Numbered from the stretch's first letter, positions 24,980-33,406 are shown. The stretch is DNA of 64,000 nucleotides from WYZ-LMO2 sp038731605 (GCA_038731605.1 JAVYQP010000005.1:33229-97228); one strand, 5' to 3'. Notes: generated by a model not told the origin, from the sequence alone. A program made the numbers and translations.

Positions 24980-26389
24980 GTGGAATTCAATCCGTTTCAA
25001 AAAAAGTATAGGAAAGGGGAAAGGAAGGTTGCTCTCGTCTATCCAAACCGCTACGTAGGTGGAATTGCAAATCTGGGGCTTCAAATTCTATATGCGAAGA
25101 TCAACGAAGTAGCCTACTGCGAGAGGTTTTATGCGGATGTTTTCGATGGCTTGAGGAGCGTTGAAACCGGTAGCAAAATTTCTGATTTCGACGTTGCGCT
25201 TTTCAGCCTACAGTATGAGACGGATTACTTTAAAGCGATCGAAATTCTGAGAAAGAGTGGGTTCCAGGGGATCAAAATCGCAGGCGGTCCTTGTGTGATG
25301 GAAAATCCAAAGCCCCTTCTCAGGTTTTTCGATGCCTTTTTCATAGGCGAAGCGGACGAGAAGATCGAGGAGATCGTTCTTGCAAAAGACGTCGAGGAGC
25401 TCTCGGAGATCGAGGGCATATACACGGGAAAGGAGGAGAGCGTGAAGAGGGTTTATTGCAGACTCGACAAGCACATCGAGGACGAAATAATAGGCGATGG
25501 CGCTTATGGGAGAGCTTTTATCCTTGAGATTGGGAGGGGTTGCGTTAGAAGGTGCAGTTTCTGCCTTGTCCGCCAAATCTACGCTCCGCCGAGATGGAGA
25601 AAGTTCGAGGATTTGCCAAAGGTAAAGGGGGTTAAAAAAGTGGCGATTGTTGCACCTTCGCCAACAGATCATCCAGAGTTCAAGGAAATCGTTCATAGGC
25701 TCTGCGAACTCGGGTTTGAAGTTTCACCTTCTTCGATAAGAGCCGATGCGGTTGACGAAGAGCTCGTTGAAATTTTAAAACTTGCAAAAGTAAGAACTCT
25801 AACCCTCGCACCCGAGACTGCGTCACCAGAGCTTTCGGAGTTCCTAAGGAAAGAGATAAGCGGGGAAGATTTGAGAAACGCAGTAGAGCTTAGCGCTGGA
25901 AGCTTTGAAAAACTCAAACTCTACTACATGATCGGGATCCCCGGAGAAAGCGTTGAAGATGTGATGAGAATTGTCGAAGATGCGATCTCTTTCAAGAGGA
26001 GGTTTCCGAGGGTCGAGATCTCTGTGAATCCACTCGTTCCGAAGCCCCACACACCACTGCAGTGGCTTGGGTTCGCAGACCTCAACGAGCTCGAGGCTAA
26101 GATCTCGATACTTGAAAAGGAGAGCAAAAAGCACGGTATTGAGTTCTCCGCACCAAATCTCAAGGAGTTCGTAATTCAAACTATTCTCGCCCGGGGGGAT
26201 GAAGAGGTTTCAGACCTCCTGCTTGGGAGGAACTACAAGGACTTTCTCGAGTTCCTAAAGCCCCTGAGCCTTGAAAGCCCACTGCCATGGGATTTTATAA
26301 ATCATGGATATAAAAAATCCAAACTTCAGCAGGAATTCGCAAAGTTGATGGAGAGATTAGACAAATCTTATAAACCGTCCGAAGTATAA
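24980..26389 (+). CDS. B12-binding radical SAM protein (MJ1487-like)
   Basis: 469 residues from GTG 24980. The N-terminal 150 residues resemble a cobalamin-binding Rossmann domain (VALVYPNRYVGGIANLGLQI, then GIKIAGGPCVMENP). The central radical SAM domain has the cluster motif CVRRCSFCLV. Then come TLAPETASPELSEFL and YYMIGIPGESVEDV. Anaerobic methylation or carbon-skeleton chemistry is typical of the group, but the substrate is unknown. The 3' end contains the tRNA-Lys promoter. Confidence 0.82.
   Translation: MEFNPFQKKYRKGERKVALVYPNRYVGGIANLGLQILYAKINEVAYCERFYADVFDGLRSVETGSKISDFDVALFSLQYETDYFKAIEILRKSGFQGIKIAGGPCVMENPKPLLRFFDAFFIGEADEKIEEIVLAKDVEELSEIEGIYTGKEESVKRVYCRLDKHIEDEIIGDGAYGRAFILEIGRGCVRRCSFCLVRQIYAPPRWRKFEDLPKVKGVKKVAIVAPSPTDHPEFKEIVHRLCELGFEVSPSSIRADAVDEELVEILKLAKVRTLTLAPETASPELSEFLRKEISGEDLRNAVELSAGSFEKLKLYYMIGIPGESVEDVMRIVEDAISFKRRFPRVEISVNPLVPKPHTPLQWLGFADLNELEAKISILEKESKKHGIEFSAPNLKEFVIQTILARGDEEVSDLLLGRNYKDFLEFLKPLSLESPLPWDFINHGYKKSKLQQEFAKLMERLDKSYKPSEV
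26367..26375 (+). promoter_or_regulatory. TATA box of tRNA-Lys
   Basis: CTTATAAAC lies about 29 bases before the tRNA 5' end, inside the last codons of the radical SAM gene. Confidence 0.4.
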
Positions 26390-26399
26390 GCTCCCTTAA

Positions 26400-26473
26400 G
26401 GGCCGGTAGCTTAGCCAGGTAGAGCGCGGGACTCTTAATCCCGCAGTCGTGGGTTCAAATCCCTCCCGGCCCG
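26400..26473 (+). tRNA. tRNA-Lys (anticodon CUU)
   Basis: 74 nt cloverleaf. Acceptor GGGCCGG pairs with CCGGCCC, discriminator G. The anticodon stem CGGGA/TCCCG encloses loop CTCTTAA, giving CUU. T-loop is TTCAAAT. The T-stem GTGGG/CCCTC has one U-U mismatch at the second pair where CCCAC would be expected. A T-run (26474-26478) follows at once. Confidence 0.93.
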
Positions 26474-26478
26474 TTTTT
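26474..26478 (+). terminator. T-run terminator after tRNA-Lys
   Basis: Five T residues directly follow the tRNA 3' end, the usual archaeal oligo-T termination signal. Confidence 0.4.
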
Positions 26479-26835
26479 CGGAAATCGGGCTTTTTGGATT
26501 GTTTCTTTTTAACTCGGAAGCAGTTTTGGCTTTCTTTTCTTTGAGGTTTTGCCATTTTTGGATTTTTTCATGATTCTTTATATATTTTTGTGAATTGTGT
26601 ATATTTATGCGGACAACTACAAAACAAGGCTTAGTCCACAATGAACGTCTGGTTTGAACTCGGGTCTCAGCATAGCTTGATCCAAAACTCCGCAAACTCA
26701 AGGGAGTTGAGTTCAAGATCTCGAATAACTGAAGTGGATTTCCCAATGCTCAACGCCCTTCATACTCATCCAATCTCAAAATTGGTGTAGAGATAAAAAC
26801 AGAAGGGTTAAATAGTCTGAAGAGCACCGCAAACC
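26479..26835. other. Intergenic region with a tRNA-Pro-like fragment and the mtd promoter
   Basis: About 360 AT-rich bases. 26653-26668 is identical over 16 bases to the T-arm and variable loop of the tRNA-Pro at 39039-39054, without the other half of the tRNA. A 49-codon frame from ATG 26641 to 26790 has no recognisable product. The right end carries the mtd TATA box. Confidence 0.4.
26806..26816 (+). promoter_or_regulatory. TATA box of mtd
   Basis: GGTTAAATAGT is centred 25 bases before ATG 26836, consistent with a leaderless mRNA. Confidence 0.55.
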
Positions 26836-27660
26836 ATGAGCAAGGTAAAGGTTGGTGTTTTGAAGATGGGTGCTATCGGCACCGCAGTTATTCTCGAATA
26901 CCTTCTCGACGAGAGGGCTGATAGGGAGGACATCGAAGTTCGTGTTGTGACGAGTGGAGCGAAAATGCAACCCGAGGAAGCGGTGGTTGCGGAGAAGCTG
27001 AAGGAGTTCAATCCCGATCTTATAATCGTCGCCTCGCCAAACGCAGCGCTTCCAGGACCAAAGGCTGCGAGAGAGGCGTTTGCTGGGAAACCAGTGATCG
27101 TGATCAGCGACGCTCCCGCAAAGAAGGCGAAGGACGAGCTGAAGGAAAAAGGCTTCGGCTACATATTCCTGAACGCAGACTCGATGATTGGCGCTCGCAG
27201 AGAATTCTTGGATCCAACGGAGATGACTTTGTTCAACGCAGATGTTTTGAAAGTCCTCGCAGCAACCGGAGCCTTGAGAGTTGTTCAAGAAGCGATTGAC
27301 AAGGTTATCGAAGACATAAAGGCTGGGAAGAAGCCCGAGTTACCGCAGATAGTTGTGACCGCAGAAAAAGCGGTAGAGGCTGCGAAGTTCTCAAACCCAT
27401 ATGCGAAAGCAAAGGCAATGGCGGCGTATTTCATCGCAGAGAAGGTTGCAGATATAAACGTCCGTGGCTGTTTCGTAGAAAAGGACTACAACGTCTACGT
27501 TCCGCTCGTCGCCTCTGCGCATGAGATGATGAGAATCGCTGCGATGCTCGCAGATGAGGCGAGAGAGATCGAGAAATACGGAGACAAAGTCTTTAGGAAC
27601 CCGCACTCGAGAGATGGGAAGATTCTATCGAAGACCGAGCTCATAAGCAAGCCTCAATAA
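26836..27660 (+). CDS. mtd: F420-dependent methylene-tetrahydromethanopterin dehydrogenase
   Basis: 274 residues, the full length of Mtd. It interconverts methylene- and methenyl-tetrahydromethanopterin with coenzyme F420, a step of methanogenesis and of the C1 branch used by Archaeoglobales for lactate or CO2 metabolism. Family sequence is clear: VKVGVLKMGAIGTAVILEYL, VVTSGAKMQPEEA, IVASPNAALPGPKAARE, FLDPTEMTLFNADVLKVL. It is present as a single gene. The following CYTH gene starts 11 bases later. Confidence 0.96.
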   Translation: MSKVKVGVLKMGAIGTAVILEYLLDERADREDIEVRVVTSGAKMQPEEAVVAEKLKEFNPDLIIVASPNAALPGPKAAREAFAGKPVIVISDAPAKKAKDELKEKGFGYIFLNADSMIGARREFLDPTEMTLFNADVLKVLAATGALRVVQEAIDKVIEDIKAGKKPELPQIVVTAEKAVEAAKFSNPYAKAKAMAAYFIAEKVADINVRGCFVEKDYNVYVPLVASAHEMMRIAAMLADEAREIEKYGDKVFRNPHSRDGKILSKTELISKPQ

Positions 27661-27670
27661 CCTTTTTTTC

Positions 27671-28195
27671 ATGGAAGTTGAAGCCAAGTTTCGACTGAAG
27701 GAAGGGGTTCTCGAGAAAATCGAGAGAGTTGCGAAGTTCGTTGAAGAAAAGGAGGAGTTCGATCTATACTTCAATCACCCATGCAGGGATTTTGCAAAAA
27801 CCGACGAAGCGCTAAGGCTTCGCATCGAAAAGCGTGTGAAGATGACCTACAAGGGTCCAAAGGTCGACAGCGAAACGAAGACACGAGAGGAGATCAACGT
27901 TTCGGTCGACAACTTCGAGAACGCAGTCAAACTCCTCGAGTCTCTCGGGTTTAAGAAGTTCAGAACGGTTAAAAAAACCCGAAAAATCTTTTCCATCGAG
28001 AACGCGATCGTTTGTGTCGATCACGTAGAGGGACTTGGGGACTTCATCGAGATCGAAGTCGGGAGCTTGGCTGAGAAGGAGAAGATCTTTCAGATCGCCG
28101 AAAGCCTTGGTTATTCTCGGGAGGAGAGCATACGAACCTCTTATCTCGAGCTGATCTTAGAAAAAATTAAATCGGGAAGTATAGAGCGTTGGTAG
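27671..28195 (+). CDS. CYTH-domain protein (class IV adenylate cyclase/thiamine triphosphatase-like)
   Basis: 174 residues. The CYTH signature ExExK is at the N-terminus (MEVEAKF), followed by ALRLRIEKRVKMTYKGPK with the basic tunnel residues, then VDHVEGLGDFIEIEV. Members bind triphosphate substrates with Mg2+. In archaea the physiological reaction is unsettled: a CyaB-type cyclase or a triphosphatase. It is 11 bases behind mtd and overlaps the convergent ferredoxin-type gene by 29 bases. Confidence 0.82.
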   Translation: MEVEAKFRLKEGVLEKIERVAKFVEEKEEFDLYFNHPCRDFAKTDEALRLRIEKRVKMTYKGPKVDSETKTREEINVSVDNFENAVKLLESLGFKKFRTVKKTRKIFSIENAIVCVDHVEGLGDFIEIEVGSLAEKEKIFQIAESLGYSREESIRTSYLELILEKIKSGSIERW

Positions 28196-28550
28196 GGCAA
28201 ACTTTAACGCAAGCTCCGCAGTGGATGCATTTTTCAGTTCTGAGCTCTATTTTTGAGTCTCCGTTGATGTAAAAGACCTCTGTTGGACAAATGCTCACGC
28301 AGAGACCGCAGTGAACGCAGTCGTCGTTCCTCGCAATCGTCTTTGTTATCTCGTGCAACTCAACTCCCATCTCCGCAATCGCTTTTTCGACTTCCTTCGC
28401 TTTCTCATCTGGGACTTCAACGATTATCTCTCCCCTTCTTGCTCCAACGTCCGCTTTCAGTATGTTTATCAAAGCTCCTGTCTTTATTGCTGTCAGGGAT
28501 ATTATTGGCTCCCTAACCGTTTTCGCATCAAAGCGCAGAAGGAGAAGCAT
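28167..28550 (-). CDS. NIL-domain ferredoxin of homocysteine synthesis (MA1822-like)
   Basis: About 127 residues from ATG 28550 (MLLLLRFDAKTVREPIISLT), which touches the TGA of the gene upstream; the long upstream extension of the frame is a shadow of that gene. An N-terminal NIL domain (about 75 residues) is followed by two 4Fe-4S motifs, CVHCGLCVSICP and CIHCGACVKVCP. In Methanosarcina the equivalent pair, MA1821 and MA1822, is needed to make homocysteine from aspartate semialdehyde and sulfide. This protein is the presumed electron carrier. Confidence 0.85.
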   Translation of the reverse strand: MLLLLRFDAKTVREPIISLTAIKTGALINILKADVGARRGEIIVEVPDEKAKEVEKAIAEMGVELHEITKTIARNDDCVHCGLCVSICPTEVFYINGDSKIELRTEKCIHCGACVKVCPTNALYFPI

Positions 28551-30025
28551 CAGCTCACCCCCATCATCTTGCTTATCGTCTCGCTCGTCACTATGCCCAA
28601 GACTTTCCTCTTCGCATCTATTACAGGTAACGCAGAGATGTCGAACTTCTCGAGCTTCGAGATCGCTATCGCTATCGGATCGTCTGGGAACACGGTTACG
28701 ACGTCTCTCGTCATCACTTCGCTCACCCTCTTTGCATGCTTTGTAACAGCTTTTGCTATGTCCCAAGATGTCACGATTCCTTTCAGCGTCCCCTCTTCGT
28801 CGACGACTGGCAAATGGTTCACGTTGTTCTTCACGATAAGCGTTGCAGCTTCCTCTACGCTGAGGTCTTCGGAGATCGTGATCGCTTTAGTCATGAATTC
28901 TCTAACAATCCTGATCTCTTTCTGCTTCATCGGCTTAAAGACCTCGCTCCCCTTTATTCTTTCAACGGGCATGCTGAGGAGGAACTCTCCCTTCTCGATC
29001 ATTTTCTTCAGCTCTTTCATTATCTTCTCCGCAATGTAGTAGCTCGACAATGGCGAAACCCTTGCTTCTTGCCCGTTTATCTCGACTTTCCCACTCTTGA
29101 GCTCCGCATAGCTTACTTCTCTCACAACTGGTCTGCTCCTTCTCGCAACGCCAAAGTCGATGATCGTCGTCTTTATCTCGCTATCTCTAATCGCTGTCGC
29201 TTTTGCGAGGTCTGCGTCAAGGATCGGGATTGGAATTCCTATGCCGAGGAATATCGACGGCGCATAGCCCGGGAAGTAGCAAGCCTTGAGGAACTCGGGT
29301 CTCATCTCCTTCAAATTACCCTTGACCATCAGGGTTCCGAAAGGCGGGGAATGTTGCGTCCCCTCGCCAATCACGTAGCCCTTCGCCCCACAGAGGAAGA
29401 TCCTCGTCCCGACTCCTATGGTTCTAAACTCTGGGTCGTTGTTCATCGGCGAGATCTCGCCTGTGCCTGCGTAGGTTACGTTTCCATAGTGCGGTAGCAG
29501 TGTCCCCATGTATGTCCTGAGCACTTTGTCCGAGGAGTTCGTTGCTGCTCGATAGCGCTGATATGCGTTCCTCGGATTGATCATCACCGCTTGATTCACG
29601 TCTTCAAGCGAGATCGTGGTCTCTATTTCTTTCCTTGGGTAGCAATCCGTCCCAAACCCAATTGCTCTGAGCTCAACTTCTTTTCCAGAAACGAGCTCCT
29701 CGATCACATGGGCTCCGCCGTAGAATTCCCTCGTCTCCGAGGGCTTGGTTGCGCCGAGGAATGCATCGACTGCTGCAAGCCCGGCGTAGGCTTCAACGTC
29801 ATTTAGCCAGACTTTTTTGAACTTTATTGGTGGATCTGCATGACCAAAGTTGAAAATCGCTCCGGTGGAGCACATCGCCCCAAAAGTTCCAGTTGTTACG
29901 ACGTCCACTTCTTTCGCAGCTTTTTCCGCACCCATCTGCGAGACTATCTCCTTCATCTCCTTTGCTGTAACAACAACGACGTCGCCTTTGCGGATCTTTG
30001 CGTTTATCTCCTCTACGGTCTTCAT
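28550..30025 (-). CDS. Aspartate semialdehyde sulfurtransferase (DUF39/COG1900) with CBS pair
   Basis: 491 residues. Residues 1 to about 360 are the COG1900 domain: VVTTGTFGAMCSTGAIFNFG, GIGFGTDCYPRK-like region, LCGAKGYVIGEGTQHSPPFG. The C-terminus has two CBS domains (MTKAITISEDLSVEEAATLI and MTRDVVTVFPDDPIAIAI). Known homologues incorporate sulfide into aspartate semialdehyde, giving homocysteine for methionine synthesis in anaerobic archaea. The CBS pair may bind an adenosyl ligand, which is inference. It is followed directly by its ferredoxin partner. Confidence 0.87.
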   Translation of the reverse strand: MKTVEEINAKIRKGDVVVVTAKEMKEIVSQMGAEKAAKEVDVVTTGTFGAMCSTGAIFNFGHADPPIKFKKVWLNDVEAYAGLAAVDAFLGATKPSETREFYGGAHVIEELVSGKEVELRAIGFGTDCYPRKEIETTISLEDVNQAVMINPRNAYQRYRAATNSSDKVLRTYMGTLLPHYGNVTYAGTGEISPMNNDPEFRTIGVGTRIFLCGAKGYVIGEGTQHSPPFGTLMVKGNLKEMRPEFLKACYFPGYAPSIFLGIGIPIPILDADLAKATAIRDSEIKTTIIDFGVARRSRPVVREVSYAELKSGKVEINGQEARVSPLSSYYIAEKIMKELKKMIEKGEFLLSMPVERIKGSEVFKPMKQKEIRIVREFMTKAITISEDLSVEEAATLIVKNNVNHLPVVDEEGTLKGIVTSWDIAKAVTKHAKRVSEVMTRDVVTVFPDDPIAIAISKLEKFDISALPVIDAKRKVLGIVTSETISKMMGVS

Positions 30026-30044
30026 AGCCCATGAAGCTCAGCTG

Positions 30045-30054
30045 AGTATATAAA
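30045..30054 (-). promoter_or_regulatory. TATA box of the homocysteine synthesis operon
   Basis: TTTATATACT on the minus strand is centred 25 bases before ATG 30025, which fits a leaderless message. Confidence 0.55.
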
Positions 30055-30151
30055 TCTTTGGAAAGTTTAACATTGTGAATATTCCATATGTTCATACACT
30101 GAAACGTGCTTGGATTTTGGAAAATAAGCAGAAATGAGCAAATCTTGAAGC

Positions 30152-31348
30152 TCAATACTCGGGATCGAAGCAAATCGAGTAGAAGACTTTCGCATCCTCG
30201 ACCATGTTGTCGATCACGCAATACTCGTTTGGTTTATGCGCAGTTCCATCTGCGGTGCACCAGGCTACGGTTTCCTTAAACCCAGCGTTTCTCAGGAAAG
30301 AGGCGCACGTGTTTCCCCCTATTCCTATGAACCTTGTCTTTACTCTCCGGAGCTTTTCTATCGTTTTTGAAAGCCTTGTTGCGATCTCGGAGTTCTCTGG
30401 AGTCTTAGGAGAACTGAAAGCCTGCAAAACGTTGACGTTTATTTTCTCGTTGTCTCTGATCTCGTGAAATCTCCTCACGTTTTCGATGAACTCCAGAACC
30501 TCTTCGAGTCTATAGTCTGGGATTATCCTGCAGTCCATGTAGCTCACATCAATTCCGGGGATCGTGTTTATGTTGTCCACGTTTTTCTCCCTTTTCGTCG
30601 GCTCAAAAGTTGAGTGAGGCGGGTTGAAGAGGTCGTTCTTGGCGTTGAACTTCGTGTGCAACTTCTCGTCGAGATCGAGGATGAACTTCATCGCCCTTCG
30701 TGATGCGTTCATCTGTGGCAAACTTGCGTGCGATTGCTTCCCGTAGACTTCGAACTTAAGCCAGAGGATGCTTTTCTCCGCAATCTCTATCGCATCTCCT
30801 CTCTGCGAGCCTACATCGGGAACTATGAACATGTCCTCCTTCGAAAAGACGTCTTTGCTCAGCAAGAACTTTATCCCATGGTTGCTACCGCTCTCCTCAT
30901 CTGAAACAAATACGAGCCCGAAGTTGAACTTCGGCTTCGATCCAGATTCGATTATCGCCTTCCCAGCAAAGAGCGATGAAACTATGCTTTGCCCATTGTC
31001 CTCGCTACCTCTGCCGTAGACTCTCCCACCCTCGACCACCGCTTTAAATGGCGGAGTCCTCCAGAGCTTTTCGTCGCCCTCGGGAACGACGTCTAAGTGG
31101 GAAACTATCCAGATCGTTCTGTCCACGACTCCTTTGATCTTTGCAACGATGTTCGGTCTCGTTCCAACCCTCTCGTCCTTTGCATCAAAGCGTTGCACGT
31201 CGTCGAATTCCTTGAGATAATCCATCAGGAATTCTGCCTTCTCGTTCTCTCCCTCTCCACCAAAATCTGGGGAAATTGCTTTGATTTCTATGAGCTTCGA
31301 GAGCACTTTTACCATCTCGTCCCTTTTCTTCTCTATTTCTCTGAGCAT
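30152..31348 (-). CDS. M20 family metallopeptidase/deacylase
   Basis: 398 residues. Zinc ligands of the M20 family are visible: IVSHLDVVPEGD, GRGSEDNGQSIV, FVSDEESGSNHG (catalytic Glu-Glu). A lid domain follows, with KQSHASLPQMNASRRA, and the C-terminal His is in TADGTAHKPNE. Substrates in the family are N-acyl amino acids or small peptides (ArgE, DapE, carboxypeptidase); the precise one cannot be told. It overlaps the winged-helix gene upstream by 16 bases and has GGAGGAGATC before its ATG. Confidence 0.82.
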   Translation of the reverse strand: MLREIEKKRDEMVKVLSKLIEIKAISPDFGGEGENEKAEFLMDYLKEFDDVQRFDAKDERVGTRPNIVAKIKGVVDRTIWIVSHLDVVPEGDEKLWRTPPFKAVVEGGRVYGRGSEDNGQSIVSSLFAGKAIIESGSKPKFNFGLVFVSDEESGSNHGIKFLLSKDVFSKEDMFIVPDVGSQRGDAIEIAEKSILWLKFEVYGKQSHASLPQMNASRRAMKFILDLDEKLHTKFNAKNDLFNPPHSTFEPTKREKNVDNINTIPGIDVSYMDCRIIPDYRLEEVLEFIENVRRFHEIRDNEKINVNVLQAFSSPKTPENSEIATRLSKTIEKLRRVKTRFIGIGGNTCASFLRNAGFKETVAWCTADGTAHKPNEYCVIDNMVEDAKVFYSICFDPEY

Positions 31349-31794
31349 ATGATCTCCTCCACCTTTCTCTTCATCTCCTTCGCCTCTTCCAGCACAATCG
31401 CATCCTTTGTTGTCGAGATCAGCATCTCGAGTTCTGCGAGAATGGGGGCGAGGGAATAGAAATCTTTTTGTTCATTCTCAAAAATTCTCTTTAGCGCATC
31501 AAGTCTGAACTCCGCAACGATGTCCCTCTCCAAGAGTTTCTTCAGGTCTCTAAGAGCCATCGCTATCCTTTTTCCGTAATCCGTGAGCCTCACGACCCTC
31601 GTCCTACCTTCGAGTTTGCTCTCTATGAGACAAAATCTTTCGAACTCGCCAAGAACCTTCGAAACGTAGCTGTATGGGGAGCTTAGGAGATTCGAGATGC
31701 CAAGGGGGTATATTTTTTCTCCCTTCTCCTCGAAATCCAAAATCGTGAGCAAGATCTCGACCGCTTTTTCGTGGAGGAAAAGCTTACACAACAT
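31333..31794 (-). CDS. Winged-helix transcription regulator
   Basis: About 153 residues from ATG 31794 (MLCKLFLHEKAVEILLTIL), with GGGGGAT just upstream; the frame is open nine codons more. A MarR/ArsR-like winged helix covers residues 8-85, with the recognition region SNLLSSPYSYVSKVLGEFE and wing LEGRTRVVRLTDYG. A helical C-terminal half probably dimerises. The target is unknown; being between the radical SAM and M20 genes, with overlaps on both sides, it is part of their transcript. Confidence 0.75.
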   Translation of the reverse strand: MLCKLFLHEKAVEILLTILDFEEKGEKIYPLGISNLLSSPYSYVSKVLGEFERFCLIESKLEGRTRVVRLTDYGKRIAMALRDLKKLLERDIVAEFRLDALKRIFENEQKDFYSLAPILAELEMLISTTKDAIVLEEAKEMKRKVEEIICSEK

Positions 31795-32662
31795 CCCATC
31801 CCCCAAAGTAGCTTCCACCAACGTTTTTAAAGCTACTGCTCAGATGTCTACCGTCGCAACTCTCAGCCCTGAATGCTATACCCTCTCTACAAAATCCGCA
31901 ACTTATCCCAAGAGACTCGCAGAACTGCTCAACTTTTTTGAGCAGACGCATCCTCAAATCGCTCCGAAGATAGTAGTAGCTCCCTATTTTGTCCCCTTCC
32001 TCAAAATACAGCTTTTCGAGCGCTGGAGCGAGCCAGGGCATCGTTTCGGTTATCCTCTTATATGAGTCAAACCTAAGCTTTAGCGTCGAAGTTACAACGT
32101 GCTCCGGATCGCAGAGCTCGATTATCTCGAGTCGTGAATCGTTGACGAATGGAACGATCGGATCAAACCTCAGCACCGAGGGAACGATGTCTCGGATCTC
32201 TTTAAACGCCTCGATCCTTTCTTCCGTTGAGGGTGCAAACTTCTCGAGCTTATCACAACCCGTGATCGTCATGCTGACGACGCAGTCCATCTCAGAGATT
32301 ATGTCGAGATCACGAACGACGATATCGCTTTTTGTTACTATCAGCAGTTTCACGTTGTATTCTCGAAAGAGCTGAAGACATCTCCTCGTAAGTTTCTTTT
32401 CCCTCTCCATCGGGGGATAAGGGTCTGAGCTGTTCGACATAGAAACGAGAACGTTGCTATCAAGCTCTTTTAGATCTCTCTCCAGTCTCCTCAGCAAATC
32501 TTTTTTTTCTCTAACTTCCCAAAATCTCGGAATGTATGTTGCGTAACAGTAATCGCAACGGTGTGCACAGCCTGTGTATGGGTTAAAAGACATCTTCTCT
32601 CCACAAGTGCAGAGCTCTGACTTCCATGGGTCGAACGGTTTCAGGACTCTGAGTTGCTTCAC
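31784..32662 (-). CDS. SPL-like radical SAM protein (COG1533)
   Basis: 292 residues from GTG 32662. The cluster motif is CAHRCDYCYA near residue 32, followed by SNSSDPYPPMEREKKLTR and IVTKSDIVVRD, as in spore photoproduct lyase-like COG1533 proteins. A C-terminal cysteine group (SCGFCREG and SCDG) may bind another cluster. In archaea the function is not known and a role in DNA lesion repair is not shown. It overlaps the regulator downstream by 11 bases. Confidence 0.8.
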   Translation of the reverse strand: MKQLRVLKPFDPWKSELCTCGEKMSFNPYTGCAHRCDYCYATYIPRFWEVREKKDLLRRLERDLKELDSNVLVSMSNSSDPYPPMEREKKLTRRCLQLFREYNVKLLIVTKSDIVVRDLDIISEMDCVVSMTITGCDKLEKFAPSTEERIEAFKEIRDIVPSVLRFDPIVPFVNDSRLEIIELCDPEHVVTSTLKLRFDSYKRITETMPWLAPALEKLYFEEGDKIGSYYYLRSDLRMRLLKKVEQFCESLGISCGFCREGIAFRAESCDGRHLSSSFKNVGGSYFGGWDVV

Positions 32663-32715
32663 TTTGATTCATCGAGCGAAGGAGATTAAAAAGTCTTTCT
32701 GGTGTTGCTCGTGAT

Positions 32716-32758
32716 AACTCTAAGCTCCTCACGCTTAGGAGTCTCGAGCTAAGGAGTC
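32716..32758. repeat. Inverted and direct repeats in a divergent intergenic region
   Basis: Within the interval between the SPL-like gene and the methyltransferase, CTAAGC and GCTTAG form a hairpin with a 7-base loop. TAGGAGTCTCGAG and AAGGAGTCGAG form an imperfect direct repeat. It could be an operator or a structured 5' element; no protein binding is known. Confidence 0.3.
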
Positions 32759-32795
32759 GAGGCAAAAACCTAATTTTTAAAAAACAACATGTGTT

Positions 32796-33377
32796 ATGTG
32801 GAACGATGTAGCCGAGAACTATCGACGATGGGCTGAGTTCAACAGATGGTACTATCGTTCCTTCGCCCTTTTCATCTCAAAATACGTCCAACCGAAGCTC
32901 ATCGTCGACGTTTGTTGCGGTCCGGGTGTTTTGAGCTCCGAGCTTAAGAACGTTTTTCCAAACGCAGAAATCGTGCCCGTGGATTTGTCGACGAAGATGT
33001 GTAGAATTGCGAGGGCAATAAAAGCGGATGCGCATAAGCTTCCGTTTAAAAATGAGATATTCGATCTTGCAATCTTTTGCTTCGCTTTGCATGAGCTTGA
33101 AGTGCAAAAGGCTATCAAAGAAGCTGGGAGAGTTTTGAAAAAAGGTGGAACAATCGCAATCGCAGATCTGAACTCGAAAACTCCACCAATCATGAGGTTC
33201 TTCGCAGAAGCTTTTTTGACCATACTAATTAGCCCGGAATACGCAAAGAACCTCGCAGTGAAGTGGAGCGCATTTCCCGATTGCGATCGGCTTGTGTCAC
33301 TTCTTCAGGACTGCGGTTTCAGAGTTGTATACACGAGAGAGTTCTTCGACGTTTGGATCGTAGCAAAAAAAATATGA
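32796..33377 (+). CDS. SAM-dependent methyltransferase (class I)
   Basis: 193 residues. SAM-binding motif I is LIVDVCCGPGVLSSELK, motif II VPVDLSTKMCRIA, then KADAHKLPFKNEIFDLAIFC and VLKKGGTIAIADLN, as in Methyltransf_11 enzymes of the UbiE/MenG kind. The substrate is unknown. An A/T block (TTTTTAAAA, 32774-32782) lies about 20 bases before ATG 32796. The stop overlaps a possible early start of ilvC. Confidence 0.78.
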   Translation: MWNDVAENYRRWAEFNRWYYRSFALFISKYVQPKLIVDVCCGPGVLSSELKNVFPNAEIVPVDLSTKMCRIARAIKADAHKLPFKNEIFDLAIFCFALHELEVQKAIKEAGRVLKKGGTIAIADLNSKTPPIMRFFAEAFLTILISPEYAKNLAVKWSAFPDCDRLVSLLQDCGFRVVYTREFFDVWIVAKKI

Positions 33378-33406
33378 AACTCGAAGCTACTTTCTCCGGT
33401 GGTCGT

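Noticed and set aside
26295..26746. Minus-strand frames with sequences such as GREGFEPTTAGL
   Set aside because: Translations of tRNA-Lys and its flank, a well-known annotation artefact.
26641..26790. 49-codon plus-strand frame after tRNA-Lys
   Set aside because: No promoter, ribosome site or recognisable product; it includes the tRNA-Pro-like fragment.
28551..28766. 72-residue N-terminal extension of the NIL-ferredoxin
   Set aside because: Highly charged low-complexity sequence produced by another frame of the COG1900 gene; the NIL domain begins at ATG 28550.
33263..33406. N-terminal extension of IlvC of up to 48 residues
   Set aside because: It is the methyltransferase gene read in another frame; the IlvC family starts at the ATG 33407.
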